From: Marinifaba aquimaris
Lineage (GTDB): Bacteria > Pseudomonadota > Gammaproteobacteria > Enterobacterales > Alteromonadaceae
Assembly: GCF_013328345.1 (NCBI RefSeq)
Contig: NZ_JABULX010000026.1
Location: 1 to 57,535, forward strand
DNA length: 57,535 nucleotides
Direction: 5' to 3'
Under the pieces are notes generated by a model that was not told the origin of the DNA, ran no database searches, and saw nothing but the letters and a program-made list of their open reading frames with translations. Positions 9,059 to 18,273 of the stretch are shown here, piece after piece (the first letter of the stretch is position 1; each line of letters starts with the position of its first letter). A program made the position numbers and the translations under genes.

Positions 9059-10852
9059 ATGCGTAGTCATTATTGTGGCCAAATTAATAAGGCTTTAGTG
9101 GGTGAAGAAGTCACTCTATCGGGTTGGGTAAACCGTCGCCGTGATTTAGGTGGTTTAATTTTCTTAGACATGCGTGATGTTAAAGGCATCATCCAAGTGG
9201 TTATCGACCCTGATTTTAAAGAATTATTCGAAACAGCTAACCAATTACGTCATGAATTCTGTATCCAAGTTAAAGGTACAGTGCGCGCACGTCCTGATAG
9301 CCAAATCAACAAAGACATGGCAACAGGTGAAGTTGAGTTATTAGCCTCAGAGTTAACGATTTTAAACAAAGCAGCACCATTACCACTGAACATGGACGGT
9401 CACTTAAACAACTCTGAAGAGCAACGTTTAAAATACCGTTACTTAGATTTACGTCGCCCTGAAATGACAGAGCGCATGCGATTCCGCGCTAAGGTGACTT
9501 CGTTTGTTCGCAACTTCATGGATCAAAACGATTTCTTAGACGTTGAAACGCCAATTCTAACTAAAGCGACACCAGAAGGTGCACGTGACTACTTAGTACC
9601 AAGTCGCACACACAAAGGCCAGTTCTTCGCATTACCGCAATCGCCACAGTTATTTAAGCAATTGTTAATGATGTCGGGCTTAGACCGCTACTATCAAATC
9701 GTTAAGTGTTTCCGCGATGAAGACTTACGTGCCGATCGTCAGCCAGAATTCACGCAAATCGATATCGAAACTTCATTCATGTCAGCTGATGAAGTGATGG
9801 GTATTACTGAGAAAATGGTACGTGACTTATTCCAGCAAATGTTAGACGTGGACTTAGGTGAGTTCCCACGTATGACTTACGAAGAGGCGATGACGCGTTT
9901 CGGCTCTGATAAGCCAGATTTACGTAACCCATTAGAAATGGTTGACGTAGCGGATTTATTAAAAGACGTTGAGTTTAAAGTATTTGCTGGCCCTGCAAAC
10001 GATCCTAAAGGTCGTGTAACGGTTATTAATGTACCGGGCGGTGCTGAGAAGTTCTCGCGTAAAGGTATTGATGAATTAACTAAGTTCGTTGGTATTTATG
10101 GCGCCAAAGGCTTAGCTTACATCAAGGTTAACGATGTAGCAGCAGGCTATGAAGGTTTACAATCTCCAATTCTTAAATTCTTACCAGAAGATGTAGCTGC
10201 CTCAATTGTTGAGCGCGTGAACGCACAATCTGGCGATATCATCTTCTTTGGCTCTGATTCATACAAAGTGGTAACAGAAGCGTTAGGTGCATTGCGTCTT
10301 AAACTAGGTGAAGACTTAGGTTTAACAACAGATGAGTGGAAGCCACTTTGGGTTGTTGATTTCCCAATGTTCGAAGAATTAGAAGACGGTGCCTTAACGC
10401 CGCTTCATCACCCATTCACTGCACCAATTAATGTTACGGCAGAAGAATTAAAAGCCAGCCCAGAAACGGCGCTTTCTAATGCATACGACATGGTATTAAA
10501 CGGTTGTGAGCTAGGCGGTGGTTCGGTTCGTATCCACGAGCAAGACATGCAAGCGGTGATCTTTGATATCTTAGGTATCGAAAAAGAAGAAGCCGAAGAG
10601 AAATTCGGTTTCTTATTAGAAGCATTACAATTTGGTGCGCCACCTCACGCTGGTTTAGCATTCGGTTTAGACCGTTTAGTGATGCTAATGACAGGTGCTA
10701 CATCGATTCGTGATGTTATGGCATTCCCGAAAACTACAACGGCAGCGTGTCCGTTAACCGATGCCCCAGGTTTTGCTAACCCTGCTCAATTAGAAGAATT
10801 AGGCGTAGCTTTAATTCCGCAAGAGAGCAAAGACGAAAAAGAAGGCGAATAA
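9059..10852 (+). CDS. aspS: Aspartyl-tRNA synthetase
   Basis: A bacterial-type class II AspRS of 597 residues. Visible parts: the N-terminal OB-fold anticodon-binding domain ([21 protein letters not shown] without its flanks), motif 2 in [18 protein letters not shown], the bacterial GAD insertion in the middle, and motif 3 in [15 protein letters not shown]. The ATG follows CAGGAACAGATAC. It is in its common place upstream of ruvC, but a terminator sits between them. Confidence 0.98.
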   Translation: MRSHYCGQINKALVGEEVTLSGWVNRRRDLGGLIFLDMRDVKGIIQVVIDPDFKELFETANQLRHEFCIQVKGTVRARPDSQINKDMATGEVELLASELTILNKAAPLPLNMDGHLNNSEEQRLKYRYLDLRRPEMTERMRFRAKVTSFVRNFMDQNDFLDVETPILTKATPEGARDYLVPSRTHKGQFFALPQSPQLFKQLLMMSGLDRYYQIVKCFRDEDLRADRQPEFTQIDIETSFMSADEVMGITEKMVRDLFQQMLDVDLGEFPRMTYEEAMTRFGSDKPDLRNPLEMVDVADLLKDVEFKVFAGPANDPKGRVTVINVPGGAEKFSRKGIDELTKFVGIYGAKGLAYIKVNDVAAGYEGLQSPILKFLPEDVAASIVERVNAQSGDIIFFGSDSYKVVTEALGALRLKLGEDLGLTTDEWKPLWVVDFPMFEELEDGALTPLHHPFTAPINVTAEELKASPETALSNAYDMVLNGCELGGGSVRIHEQDMQAVIFDILGIEKEEAEEKFGFLLEALQFGAPPHAGLAFGLDRLVMLMTGATSIRDVMAFPKTTTAACPLTDAPGFANPAQLEELGVALIPQESKDEKEGE

Positions 10853-10916
10853 TTAACGCTGAATAAGGTGTTATCCAAAAAGCCTTGCTCGTAATTGAGC
10901 ACATATCGTAATAAGC

Positions 10917-10956
10917 TAAAAGGCCGTTTTAGATTGAATCTAATCGGCCTTTTTTG
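10917..10956 (+). terminator. Terminator after aspS
   Basis: AAAAGGCCG and CGGCCTTTTTT pair around a loop containing TTTTAGATTGAATCTAAT, which itself can pair. The stem is followed by a T6 run. Confidence 0.85.
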
Positions 10957-10998
10957 TTTTTACCCTTTGAATGTTTGTAAATAGTTTTAGGTTTTAAT

Positions 10999-11520
10999 TT
11001 GTCTATTATTCTTGCTATCGATCCCGGCTCTCGCACTACAGGTTATGGCGTAGTTAAAAAGCGCGGCCACAATTTTGATTATTTAGGCAGTGGCTGTATT
11101 CGTTTAGGCGATGCTGAATTACCCGCGCGGTTAAAAATGATCTTCGATGGCGTATCTGAGTTAATTAAACAATTTCAGCCCAGTGAATTTGCTATCGAGC
11201 AAGTGTTTGTCGCCCATAATGTTGGTGGTGCCTTAAAATTAGGGCAAGCAAGAGGTGCTGCTATTGTCGCCGCAGTAAACGCTAACTTACCTGTAGCTGA
11301 GTATTCAGCCAGACAAGTTAAACAAGCGGTAGTGGGTACAGGTGGCGCCGATAAATCACAAGTACAACATATGGTGCAAAGTATTTTAAAACTATCGAAA
11401 TCACCGCAAGCCGATGCAGCCGATGCCCTTGCAATCGCGATGTGCCATGGTCATACCCAACAAAGTCTAATCGGTATGGCAGGGCAGGCGAGTAAAACGG
11501 TAAGAGGGCGGTTAAGGTAG
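10999..11520 (+). CDS. ruvC: Crossover junction endodeoxyribonuclease RuvC
   Basis: The Holliday-junction resolvase that works with the RuvAB motor. At 173 residues it has the usual length. The catalytic acids are visible: Asp in [13 protein letters not shown], Glu in FAIEQVFV, and the two Asp of [13 protein letters not shown]. Initiation is at TTG (10999), with TAGG eight bases upstream; no ATG precedes the conserved N-terminus. ruvC normally abuts ruvAB, but here about 3.4 kb separates them. Its last 80 bases are repeated at 12500-12579. Confidence 0.96.
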   Translation: MSIILAIDPGSRTTGYGVVKKRGHNFDYLGSGCIRLGDAELPARLKMIFDGVSELIKQFQPSEFAIEQVFVAHNVGGALKLGQARGAAIVAAVNANLPVAEYSARQVKQAVVGTGGADKSQVQHMVQSILKLSKSPQADAADALAIAMCHGHTQQSLIGMAGQASKTVRGRLR

Positions 11521-11523
11521 GTT

Positions 11524-12402
11524 ATGTCAGATTCAGCTATAAACACACAACACCACTTCCCTTATAAAGGGAGAGAGCAGAAACGGTTTGAAATTCGCTA
11601 TGAAGATTTTAAGCGTACTTGGCGCAAATTTTGTGTGCCACAGTATACAACTCAAAATATTCAACAAAGGCTACATGGTGATGCAGAGGGTGCATTTAAA
11701 GTGTTTGCTTTTGCTCATGTTGCTGGGCAAGAAAATAGTTTAGCTTTTAGGTATTTTTCACTCGCGCATCAATTATTCCAACTGCATGTGCAGTTGGAAT
11801 TAAACCCAGGCGTGGAGCAAAGTAGGGTTATAGAAGGCCACACCATAGTGCAAATTGGTAAGCCTTATAAAGTGTGTATGCATGGTACAGATTTGATTGA
11901 GCCTTATTGCTCCGCCTTACTGATGCGAGACTTCGCCGCTATTGAAGGGATGCAAGGTTATCAACACGATAACTTTATTCACCCGCTGGCAGAAGCGCTT
12001 GATTATGAAGCGCCCTTAGCTGACTTTTTTTTAGGTATTTTTAACCCAAGGGCTGATATTAATAAAAGCATTAATGAGTTTATTCGTTTATCAGCGCCTG
12101 AGTGTATGCCACAAAGAAGACAACCTTATACCTATAATGTGCTGATGCCGTTTTTAGAAATCTTGTTATCTATATTAGCCAAAGATGAAGCCCGTTATCA
12201 TCAAGCCATAAAAGATGCATTAACAGCCAGTACTAAGCACTATAGTCAAAAAAGAACTGAGGGTTTAGCATGTGGTTGGGTACCACTTCATATTTGTGGC
12301 CCCGCTGCTCTTGCCTTTGACCAACTTGGCTATAAACTCCCCGAACCTAGCCCTTATTTACCAGAGTGGCTAATTTATGGCGAGTTTAGAGAGTGGCAAT
12401 AG
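11524..12402 (+). CDS. Imm49-like immunity protein, paralogue 1
   Basis: A 292-residue soluble protein. The C-terminal half has the pattern I associate with the Imm49 polymorphic-toxin immunity family: a helical body, then YHQAIKDALTASTKHYSQ, PLHICGPAALAFDQLGY and SPYLPEWL. The middle has FSLAHQLFQLHVQLELNPG. The family call comes from pattern memory only. It starts three bases after the ruvC stop, so it is probably cotranscribed with ruvC. Apart from residues about 15-43 it is almost identical to the paralogue at 12583. No toxin gene is visible nearby. Confidence 0.6.
   Translation: MSDSAINTQHHFPYKGREQKRFEIRYEDFKRTWRKFCVPQYTTQNIQQRLHGDAEGAFKVFAFAHVAGQENSLAFRYFSLAHQLFQLHVQLELNPGVEQSRVIEGHTIVQIGKPYKVCMHGTDLIEPYCSALLMRDFAAIEGMQGYQHDNFIHPLAEALDYEAPLADFFLGIFNPRADINKSINEFIRLSAPECMPQRRQPYTYNVLMPFLEILLSILAKDEARYHQAIKDALTASTKHYSQKRTEGLACGWVPLHICGPAALAFDQLGYKLPEPSPYLPEWLIYGEFREWQ
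11775..11800. repeat. Perfect inverted repeat inside Imm49-like gene 1
   Basis: ATTCCAACTGCA (11775-11786) and TGCAGTTGGAAT (11789-11800) are exact reverse complements with a two-base loop. They lie in codons about 84-93. The same structure recurs at 12834-12859 in the paralogue. Confidence 0.85.
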
Positions 12403-12499
12403 CGATAATTAACTTGATAAACAAAAAAGGCTTTTTCAAGCACTGGTAGTGCAATTTATTTTGGAAATATAAACTCTGGGGTCACCCATTAAGAAGCTG

Positions 12500-12579
12500 T
12501 GTGCCATGGTCATACCCAACAAAGTTTAATTGGTATGGCAGGGCAGGCGAGTAAAACGGTAAGAGGGCGGTTAAGGTAA
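12500..12579 (+). pseudogene. Duplicated 3' end of ruvC
   Basis: This segment repeats the last 80 bases of ruvC (11441-11520) with a few changes; the stop is TAA instead of TAG. It has no start or upstream ruvC sequence. It marks the upstream junction of the tandem duplication and shows that the duplication happened after the Imm49-like gene had settled next to ruvC. Confidence 0.9.
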
Positions 12580-12582
12580 GTT

Positions 12583-13461
12583 ATGTCGGATTCAGCTATA
12601 AACACACAACATCACTTTCCTTATGTAGGAAAAAATAAAAGGCGATTTCAAACTTGCCAGCGTTTATTTGATGAGCCATGGCAGAACATACGTTGGCCAC
12701 AATATTTATCAATAAATATTCAGCAAAGGCTGCATAGTGATGCTAAGGATGCATTTAGAGTGTTTGCTTTTGCTCATGTCGATGGGCAAGAAAATAGTTT
12801 AGCTTTTAGGTATTTTTCACTCGCACATCAATTATTCCAACTGCATGTGCAGTTGGAATTAAACCCAGGCGTGGAGCAAAGTCGGATAATAGAAGGCCAT
12901 ACCATAGTGCAAATTGGTAAGCCTTATAAAGTGTGTATGCATGGTACAGATTTGATTGAGCCTTATTGCTCAGCCTTACTGATACGAGATTTTGCCGCTA
13001 TTGAAGGGATGCAAGGTTATCAACACGATAACTTTATTCACCCGCTGGCAGAAGCGCTCGATTATGAAGCGCCCTTGGCCGACTTTTTCTTAGGTATTTT
13101 TAATCCAAGTGCTGATATTAATAAAAGCATTAATGAGTTTATTCGTTTATCAGCGCCTGAGTGTATGCCACAAAGAAGACAACCTTATACCTATAATGTG
13201 CTGATGCCGTTTTTAGAAATCTTGTTATCTATATTGGCCAAAGATGAAGCCCGTTATCATCAAGCCATCAAATATGCATTAACAGCCAGTACTGAGCACT
13301 ATAGTCAAAAAAGAACTGAAGGTGTCGCTTTTGGTTGGGTACCGCTTCATATTTGTGGCCCCGCTGCTCTTGCCTTTGACCAACTGGGCTATAAACTCCC
13401 CGAACCCAGCCCTTATTTACCAGAGTGGCTAATTTATGGCGATTTTAAAGAGTGGCAGTAA
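12583..13461 (+). CDS. Imm49-like immunity protein, paralogue 2
   Basis: A 292-residue paralogue of the protein at 11524. Residues 1-14 and about 44-292 are nearly the same in both. Residues about 15-43 differ almost completely (here VGKNKRRFQTCQRLFDEPW, there KGREQKRFEIRYEDFKRTW). This is an unusual, sharply bounded difference, suggesting recombination with another allele or strong selection on that segment. The function is inferred as for paralogue 1: immunity to an unidentified toxin, cytoplasmic, unproven. Confidence 0.6.
   Translation: MSDSAINTQHHFPYVGKNKRRFQTCQRLFDEPWQNIRWPQYLSINIQQRLHSDAKDAFRVFAFAHVDGQENSLAFRYFSLAHQLFQLHVQLELNPGVEQSRIIEGHTIVQIGKPYKVCMHGTDLIEPYCSALLIRDFAAIEGMQGYQHDNFIHPLAEALDYEAPLADFFLGIFNPSADINKSINEFIRLSAPECMPQRRQPYTYNVLMPFLEILLSILAKDEARYHQAIKYALTASTEHYSQKRTEGVAFGWVPLHICGPAALAFDQLGYKLPEPSPYLPEWLIYGDFKEWQ
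12834..12859. repeat. Perfect inverted repeat inside Imm49-like gene 2
   Basis: The same 12-base arms and two-base loop as at 11775-11800, at the same codons of the paralogue. Confidence 0.85.
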
Positions 13462-13554
13462 CCTATCAACGGTAATAATCAATAATAAGAGTTGTCTTGA
13501 TAAACAAACGAACCTTTTTCAAGCATTGGTAGTGCAACTTATTTAGGAAATACA

Positions 13555-13836
13555 ATGAAATCGACATTAACTAAATTATTTTGGCCAATCCTTAAATTCT
13601 TTGAAACGGGAGAAGAGCCTGAAAATTTTAAACCATCACACCGCATGGCATTAAATGGCGTTGGCGGTTTGTTTTTATTTTTAGCTGTGGTTTCAGGTAT
13701 TGCTGCATCGGGTAGTGATGACTTGGGTGGTTTTATCCCTGTTGTGGTGTTCTTTGCGGTGGGTTTTGTCGCTGTACTGGTTGGTACTTTAGGCACAAAC
13801 AAAGCCGTGGCGAAAATTTGGGGTACAGGTAAATAA
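13555..13836 (+). CDS. Small membrane protein, 93 residues
   Basis: I recognise no family. The protein starts MKSTLTKLFWPILKFFETGE, then has two hydrophobic segments (about 34-50, GVGGLFLFLAVVSGIAA, and 60-78, FIPVVVFFAVGFVAVLVGT) and a short basic tail. It is thus a two-helix inner membrane protein. GGAAATAC gives a plausible ribosome site. Its leader was copied in the tandem duplication at 12413-12475, without the start codon. Confidence 0.65.
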   Translation: MKSTLTKLFWPILKFFETGEEPENFKPSHRMALNGVGGLFLFLAVVSGIAASGSDDLGGFIPVVVFFAVGFVAVLVGTLGTNKAVAKIWGTGK

Positions 13837-13910
13837 AGCTCGTCTCTAATAATGAGCTAAGAATCGGTATTACCTAAAGCATTTTAATCGCCACTGCTTT
13901 TTTATTTATC

Positions 13911-14834
13911 CTAATCAATTATTACCTGATACTGCTCAAACTGTTTATCGATAAATTCAGCATGTTCACTTTCATGTCTTAATTCTGTTTTATCCACCCC
14001 TTTTAATGCCGCTAGTGAAGCGATACGACCCTGTTTATTAAAATGGTTATGCCTTGGGTGATAACTTAAAGCCAGTGAATCTTGATAGGCTTGTTCTGGG
14101 CTAATAATTTCCCAGCCTTGGTTTTTTATATGGGTGGCTAATTGCCCGATAAAGAGCGCTGCTACTTCATTTTCATGCAATAACAAAATGTGTTTAGGCG
14201 ATCGATTTAAGTGCTTTTGTGCAAGTTGGTCATAAAACTCAATACTTTGCCAAAGTATATCGACATAAAGCTGACCGAGCTTTTGATAATCGACTTTTTT
14301 ACCTTGCTCAATGGCCGTTAACATTTTGCTGTTAATGTACCAATCAAAATTATCGACCGTGACATAACCAAACTGATAACCCTTTGCACTGAGGTGGTTA
14401 TAAATGGTTTGTCGTTTTGCTGGTGTTTTGCCGTAATGCAAATACGGATGGCGGTGCAGTTTTAATACCTTGTCAAAAGGGGCGAGTAACTGTTCTGCCT
14501 GATCAAAATCAGCTAGGTATTCGGCTGCACTAATTTTATTGGCGGATAAGTGTTTATGACTGTGATGCGCTAAATGAAAGCCCGCTTGGGTGTAGGCATT
14601 AAGTCTATTTTTATCGGCCTCGTTTTTGATGTTGTTAGTCGTGACAAAAAACAATGCATCATCAACTTTGGCTTTTTGTAGTTGCTCAATAATGTTGGCT
14701 GTTTTCTCTGTGCCTGACATGAAAGCGCTACCAGCAAGTGGCGCGTCATCAAAGCTCAGGGCAATCTGTTTTGCGTTAGCATTAATCGAGCAAACAACGG
14801 CTAAGCTCGCTAATAAGGTTTTTGGCCAATTCAT
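13911..14834 (-). CDS. Secreted polysaccharide deacetylase family protein
   Basis: A 307-residue NodB-fold (carbohydrate esterase 4) protein with a signal peptide (MNWPKTLLASLAVVCSINANA). Motifs: SFDDAPL for the catalytic and metal Asp pair, HHSHKH for the metal His pair, and HRHPYLHYG in place of the RxPY motif. It probably removes acetyl groups from a polysaccharide or peptidoglycan in the periplasm. I start at ATG 14834, with AAGGA seven bases upstream, rather than TTG 14840. It is antisense to the surrounding ruv genes and is part of the insertion that separates ruvC from ruvAB. Confidence 0.8.
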   Translation of the reverse strand: MNWPKTLLASLAVVCSINANAKQIALSFDDAPLAGSAFMSGTEKTANIIEQLQKAKVDDALFFVTTNNIKNEADKNRLNAYTQAGFHLAHHSHKHLSANKISAAEYLADFDQAEQLLAPFDKVLKLHRHPYLHYGKTPAKRQTIYNHLSAKGYQFGYVTVDNFDWYINSKMLTAIEQGKKVDYQKLGQLYVDILWQSIEFYDQLAQKHLNRSPKHILLLHENEVAALFIGQLATHIKNQGWEIISPEQAYQDSLALSYHPRHNHFNKQGRIASLAALKGVDKTELRHESEHAEFIDKQFEQYQVIID

Positions 14835-14982
14835 TATCAAGTCCTTATGGTTTTAAGTTGGGTCATGTTAATTGAAAAGGGCAACACCCGCCAATTGGCT
14901 TTATAATCTTGATATACTGTTTATTTAATCAGTTATCTAGGGTAAAGTAGCCGCATAAATTTTTCATCACTAGGATAAGAAT

Positions 14983-15627
14983 GTGATTGTTCGTCTTACC
15001 GGCACTATTATTGAAAAAACGCCCCCTCAGTGTGTTATTGATGTCAACGGCGTAGGTTATGAAGTGAATTTACCTATGACGAGTTTCTATCAACTCCCTA
15101 ATGGCGAAGCCCCAGGCGAAGAAACAAAAGTCACTTTATTTATCCATCCTATCTATCGTGAAGATACCCAAGCGCTTTATGGTTTTAACGATAAGTTCGA
15201 GCGCGATTTATTCAAAGAGTTGTTAAAAGCAAATGGCGTTGGCCCTAAATTAGCCTTAGCTATTTTATCGGCGTTATCAGCCGATGAATTTATCAGTGCC
15301 ATTAACCAAGGCGATGTTAGCCGCATTGTTAAAGTACCGGGTGTGGGTAAAAAGACGGCTGAACGTTTAGTGCTTGAAATGACGGATAGATTAAAAGCTT
15401 GGTCTGAACGTGTGCCGGTTACTGTAATGACCAGCAAACAAGGCGAAATGCAAATGAGCGCACCTGAGGCGCTTGAGCAAACGACCAGCCCAACTAATGA
15501 TGCCATTGATGCGCTTATTGCGTTAGGTTACAAGGCGAACCAAGCTGAAGCGGCTGTTAAGAAAGTGGCACAAGCTGGGATGAGCAGTGAAGCGCTAATT
15601 AAAGATGCGCTCAAATCCATGATTTAA
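14983..15627 (+). CDS. ruvA: Holliday junction DNA helicase subunit RuvA
   Basis: The junction-binding subunit that loads RuvB. At 214 residues it begins with the conserved MIVRLTGTIIEKTPP and carries the helix-hairpin-helix VPGVGKKTAERLVLEM and a C-terminal domain (ALIALGYKANQAEAAVKK). The start is GTG 14983, with AGGA seven bases upstream; the ATG two bases earlier (14981) is immediately followed by TGA. It forms an operon with ruvB 55 bases downstream. Confidence 0.96.
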   Translation: MIVRLTGTIIEKTPPQCVIDVNGVGYEVNLPMTSFYQLPNGEAPGEETKVTLFIHPIYREDTQALYGFNDKFERDLFKELLKANGVGPKLALAILSALSADEFISAINQGDVSRIVKVPGVGKKTAERLVLEMTDRLKAWSERVPVTVMTSKQGEMQMSAPEALEQTTSPTNDAIDALIALGYKANQAEAAVKKVAQAGMSSEALIKDALKSMI

Positions 15628-15682
15628 TGCTAGATTAAATAGCAAGTTATCGCCCAAGTAATCAATACAAGTAACAGAATAA

Positions 15683-16675
15683 ATGATCGAAGCAGATAGA
15701 ATTATCAGCGCTGAAGCTGCTCGAGATGATGAAGTCATCGACCGTGCCATTCGCCCGCAGTTATTGCAAGACTACACGGGGCAAGCCCATGTGGTTGAGC
15801 AAATGGAAATTTATATTGAGGCGGCGAAAAGACGTCAAGATGCACTCGATCACGTATTGATATTTGGCCCACCGGGCTTAGGTAAAACCACACTGTCGCG
15901 CATTTTAGCCAATGAGATGGGTGTTAATATCAAAACCACATCTGGCCCGGTATTAGAAAAAGCTGGCGATCTCGCAGCGTTATTGACCAACCTCGAACCA
16001 AACGATGTTTTGTTTATTGATGAAATCCATCGTTTAAGCCCTATGGTTGAAGAAGTCTTGTATCCAGCGATGGAAGATTATCAGCTCGACATCATGATAG
16101 GTGAGGGCCCAGCTGCCCGCTCTATCAAACTCGACTTACCGCCTTTCACGCTAATTGGCGCAACAACACGTGCCGGTTCATTAACATCACCACTTCGCGA
16201 TCGTTTTGGTATTGTTCAGCGCTTAGAGTTTTATAAAGTTGAAGAGTTACAGCAAATTGTTAAACGCTCGGCCGACTACTTAAATATGCAACTTGATGAT
16301 GACGGTGCATTAGAAGTTGCGCGCCGCTCTCGCGGTACGCCGCGTATTGCCAACCGATTATTGCGCCGAGTACGAGATTACGCTGATGTCAAAGCCGATG
16401 GTATTGCCAATGGTGAAACGGCCGCAGCTGCACTATCAATGTTAGAAGTGGATACCCAAGGTTTTGATTATATGGATCGCAAGTTACTCGATGCCATTAT
16501 TGATAAATTTGAAGGTGGACCGGTTGGTTTAGATAATCTGGCCGCAGCAATTGGTGAAGAAAAAGAAACCATCGAAGATGTGATTGAGCCCTATCTTATC
16601 CAGCAAGGTTTTATTCAACGTACCCCGCGTGGCAGAATTGCCACCCCAAGAGCCTACGAGCACTTAGGTTTATAA
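15683..16675 (+). CDS. ruvB: Holliday junction DNA helicase subunit RuvB
   Basis: The AAA+ motor for branch migration. The 330 residues show Walker [10 protein letters not shown], Walker [11 protein letters not shown], sensor 1 in IGATTRAG, the arginine finger region LRDRFG, and the C-terminal winged helix ([14 protein letters not shown]). It works with RuvA in the same operon and with RuvC encoded upstream. Confidence 0.97.
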   Translation: MIEADRIISAEAARDDEVIDRAIRPQLLQDYTGQAHVVEQMEIYIEAAKRRQDALDHVLIFGPPGLGKTTLSRILANEMGVNIKTTSGPVLEKAGDLAALLTNLEPNDVLFIDEIHRLSPMVEEVLYPAMEDYQLDIMIGEGPAARSIKLDLPPFTLIGATTRAGSLTSPLRDRFGIVQRLEFYKVEELQQIVKRSADYLNMQLDDDGALEVARRSRGTPRIANRLLRRVRDYADVKADGIANGETAAAALSMLEVDTQGFDYMDRKLLDAIIDKFEGGPVGLDNLAAAIGEEKETIEDVIEPYLIQQGFIQRTPRGRIATPRAYEHLGL

Positions 16676-16778
16676 AACCTAAGTCGGCTTGGTTCGAAAA
16701 AGACTGAATTTTTTGCATCGCTTTTTGTCATAACTTTAATAATGCGCTAGGTTAAGCCTTAGTTGCTGATTTTTAGGC

Positions 16779-16806
16779 AAAAAAAAGCCCAATCAAACGA
16801 TTGGGC
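16779..16806 (-). terminator. Rho-independent terminator of the candidate sRNA
   Basis: On the minus strand GCCCAATC (16806-16799) pairs with GATTGGGC (16794-16787) around GTTT, followed by eight T. On the plus strand no T-run follows, so it does not terminate ruvB. Confidence 0.8.
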
Positions 16807-16914
16807 GTAAAGCTATGAAGGAAATAAGTTAATTCCAGAGAGTGTCTGACTAGCCTCAGAAGAGGGAGGCTAATCAATTGCAAGCGATTCCAAAATCTGC
16901 TGTGCAATTAAGAT
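16780..16914 (-). ncRNA. Candidate small RNA, minus strand
   Basis: No protein gene lies between ruvB and ybgC (16676-17163), yet this stretch has a complete minus-strand transcription unit. A promoter-like pair (TTGTTT, 17 bases, TACTAT) at 16921-16949 is followed by about 135 bases and then a perfect terminator, GCCCAATC-GTTT-GATTGGGC with eight T. Inside, TAGCCTC and GAGGCTA (16851-16872) form a perfect 7-base stem with a C/U-rich loop CCTCTTCT. A UUUCCUUC single-stranded stretch follows, the kind of pyrimidine-rich sequence Hfq-dependent sRNAs use to pair with ribosome sites. I do not recognise a known sRNA family. Confidence 0.5.
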
Positions 16915-16920
16915 GTGTGT

Positions 16921-16949
16921 ATAGTAGAGATCTCACTGATTGAAAACAA
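16921..16949 (-). promoter_or_regulatory. Promoter for the candidate sRNA
   Basis: Minus strand TTGTTT (16949-16944), 17-base spacer, TACTAT (16926-16921). This is a good sigma-70 match, with transcription expected to begin near 16914. Confidence 0.5.
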
Positions 16950-17163
16950 ACGAGAAAAATTGTGCTTTCGCATAAAAAAAACTAATGTGAAGTGTTTTGA
17001 CCTCAACACACTTCTGATTTATTTTTCAACAGGTGTTTTATCTTGGTGAAGTAAAAACTCAATAAAACCAATTGCTTATCGTTTTTGCACCAAGTTGGGA
17101 CATTTGTTTAAAAAGGATTTTTCAATACAAATAGTTATTTATAGATGTTTTAAGGGGACAATA

Positions 17164-17592
17164 ATGGAGGAACTATCCCAAGGTTTCATAGAAAAAGTAT
17201 TTCACTTTCCAGTGCGCGTTTATTACGAAGACACAGATGCTGGCGGTATTGTTTATCATACTAACTACCTTAAGTTTTATGAACGTGCTCGTACAGAAAT
17301 GTTGTCAGCATTGGGCATAGAACAAGATATTTTGCTTAAGGAGCGGATAGGGTTTGTTGTTCGTCGTGTAACTGTGGATAATATAGCGCCAGCACAGTTT
17401 AATGCGCGTTTACAAGTTAAGACAGAAATCACAGAACTGAAAAAAGTCAGTGTTACTTTTAATCAATCTGTCTTTGATCAAGGCAAAGAAATTAATCGGG
17501 CTGAATTTATCATTGCGAGTATCAACCTCGATACCTTTAGGCCAGTGCGATTACCAGAAAATATAATAGAGGAATTTAAGCGTGTCAGCTGA
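17164..17592 (+). CDS. ybgC: Acyl-CoA thioesterase YbgC
   Basis: A hot-dog-fold thioesterase of 142 residues, first gene of the Tol-Pal operon. It shows [20 protein letters not shown] with the catalytic Asp and the family's YxxTDAxGxVxxxxY pattern, then [16 protein letters not shown] 17164 has AGGGGA seven bases upstream; the longer reading from 17095 lacks support. Its end overlaps tolQ by 11 bases. It probably acts on acyl-ACP or acyl-CoA at the membrane. Confidence 0.95.
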   Translation: MEELSQGFIEKVFHFPVRVYYEDTDAGGIVYHTNYLKFYERARTEMLSALGIEQDILLKERIGFVVRRVTVDNIAPAQFNARLQVKTEITELKKVSVTFNQSVFDQGKEINRAEFIIASINLDTFRPVRLPENIIEEFKRVS

Positions 17593-18268
17593 TATTACTT
17601 TTATTGGTCTGTTTATGCAGGCCAGTCTTTTAGTTAAAGCCGTAATGATTATGCTTTTAGCTATGTCAGTTATTTCATGGACGATGATCTTCCAACGCAG
17701 TAAAGCGTTAAAACAAGCAAAAACACTGAGCACTAAATTTGAAGACAAGTTTTGGTCTGGTGTTGATTTATCTCGCCTTTATCAAGATTTAAATGCCAAG
17801 CAAAATAGCGAAGGTTCAGAAGCACTATTTAAAGCTGGCTTTAAAGAATTTGCCCGCACACGTCAAACAGCAGGGCGCGGTACTGATAGTGTTATGGATG
17901 CAACCCACAGAGCAATGCGCGTTGGTTTATCACGTGAAGTAGAGAAGCTTGAAACACATCTTACTTTCCTTGCCACAGTCGGTTCGATTAGCCCTTATAT
18001 CGGTTTATTTGGTACCGTTTGGGGGATCATGAATTCATTTATTGCGTTAGGCTCAGTTAAGCAAGCGACCTTGAGTATGGTTGCTCCTGGTATTGCTGAA
18101 GCCCTTATCGCAACAGCTATGGGTTTATTTGCCGCTATTCCTGCGGTTATTGCCTACAACCGTTTTTCACACACAGTAGAAAAGCTTGAAAACAGCTACC
18201 ACAACTTTATGGAAGAGTTCTCAGCCATTTTACATCGTCAGGCGTTAGCGCATCAAAGCGGAGAGTAA
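17582..18268 (+). CDS. tolQ: Tol-Pal system proton-channel protein TolQ
   Basis: An inner-membrane protein of the MotA/TolQ/ExbB family, 228 residues. It has a first helix near residues 15-38 ([18 protein letters not shown]) and the conserved pair of helices in [20 protein letters not shown] and [22 protein letters not shown]. With TolR it converts the proton gradient into movement of TolA. The start is GTG 17582 behind GAGGAA, inside the end of ybgC. tolR begins five bases after its stop. Confidence 0.96.
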   Translation: MSADITFIGLFMQASLLVKAVMIMLLAMSVISWTMIFQRSKALKQAKTLSTKFEDKFWSGVDLSRLYQDLNAKQNSEGSEALFKAGFKEFARTRQTAGRGTDSVMDATHRAMRVGLSREVEKLETHLTFLATVGSISPYIGLFGTVWGIMNSFIALGSVKQATLSMVAPGIAEALIATAMGLFAAIPAVIAYNRFSHTVEKLENSYHNFMEEFSAILHRQALAHQSGE

Positions 18269-18273
18269 TCGCT

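Larger units (their letters stand above)
11441..12475 (+). repeat. Tandem duplication, copy 1
   Basis: The first copy of a roughly 1.06-kb unit. It starts in the 3' end of ruvC (TGTGCCATGGTCATACCCAA), includes the whole first Imm49-like gene, and ends in a segment (CTTGATAAACAAA ... GGAAATA) matching the leader of the small gene at 13555. The offset to copy 2 is exactly 1059 bases up to the end of the genes. Confidence 0.9.
12500..13554 (+). repeat. Tandem duplication, copy 2
   Basis: The second copy of the unit at 11441-12475: ruvC tail, Imm49-like gene, and the segment CTTGATAAACAAA ... GGAAATACA leading directly into the ATG of the 93-residue gene. Since only copy 2 is followed by that gene, copy 2 keeps the original downstream neighbour and copy 1 keeps the original upstream one. 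About 24 bases (12476-12499) are unique at the junction. Confidence 0.9.

Noticed and set aside
12470-12490. ACTCTGGGGTCACCC at the duplication junction as a REP-type transposase signal
   Set aside because: It recalls sequences near REP-associated transposases, but no hairpin, transposase or second copy is visible here.
14981-14983. ATG as the ruvA start
   Set aside because: It is followed at once by TGA; the conserved RuvA N-terminus begins at the overlapping GTG.
16787-16806. Terminator for ruvB
   Set aside because: On the plus strand the stem is followed by GTAAAG, not T. The T-run is on the minus strand only.
17095-17163. Longer ybgC start upstream of 17164
   Set aside because: The extra 23 residues are atypical and the strong AGGGGA site lies before ATG 17164.
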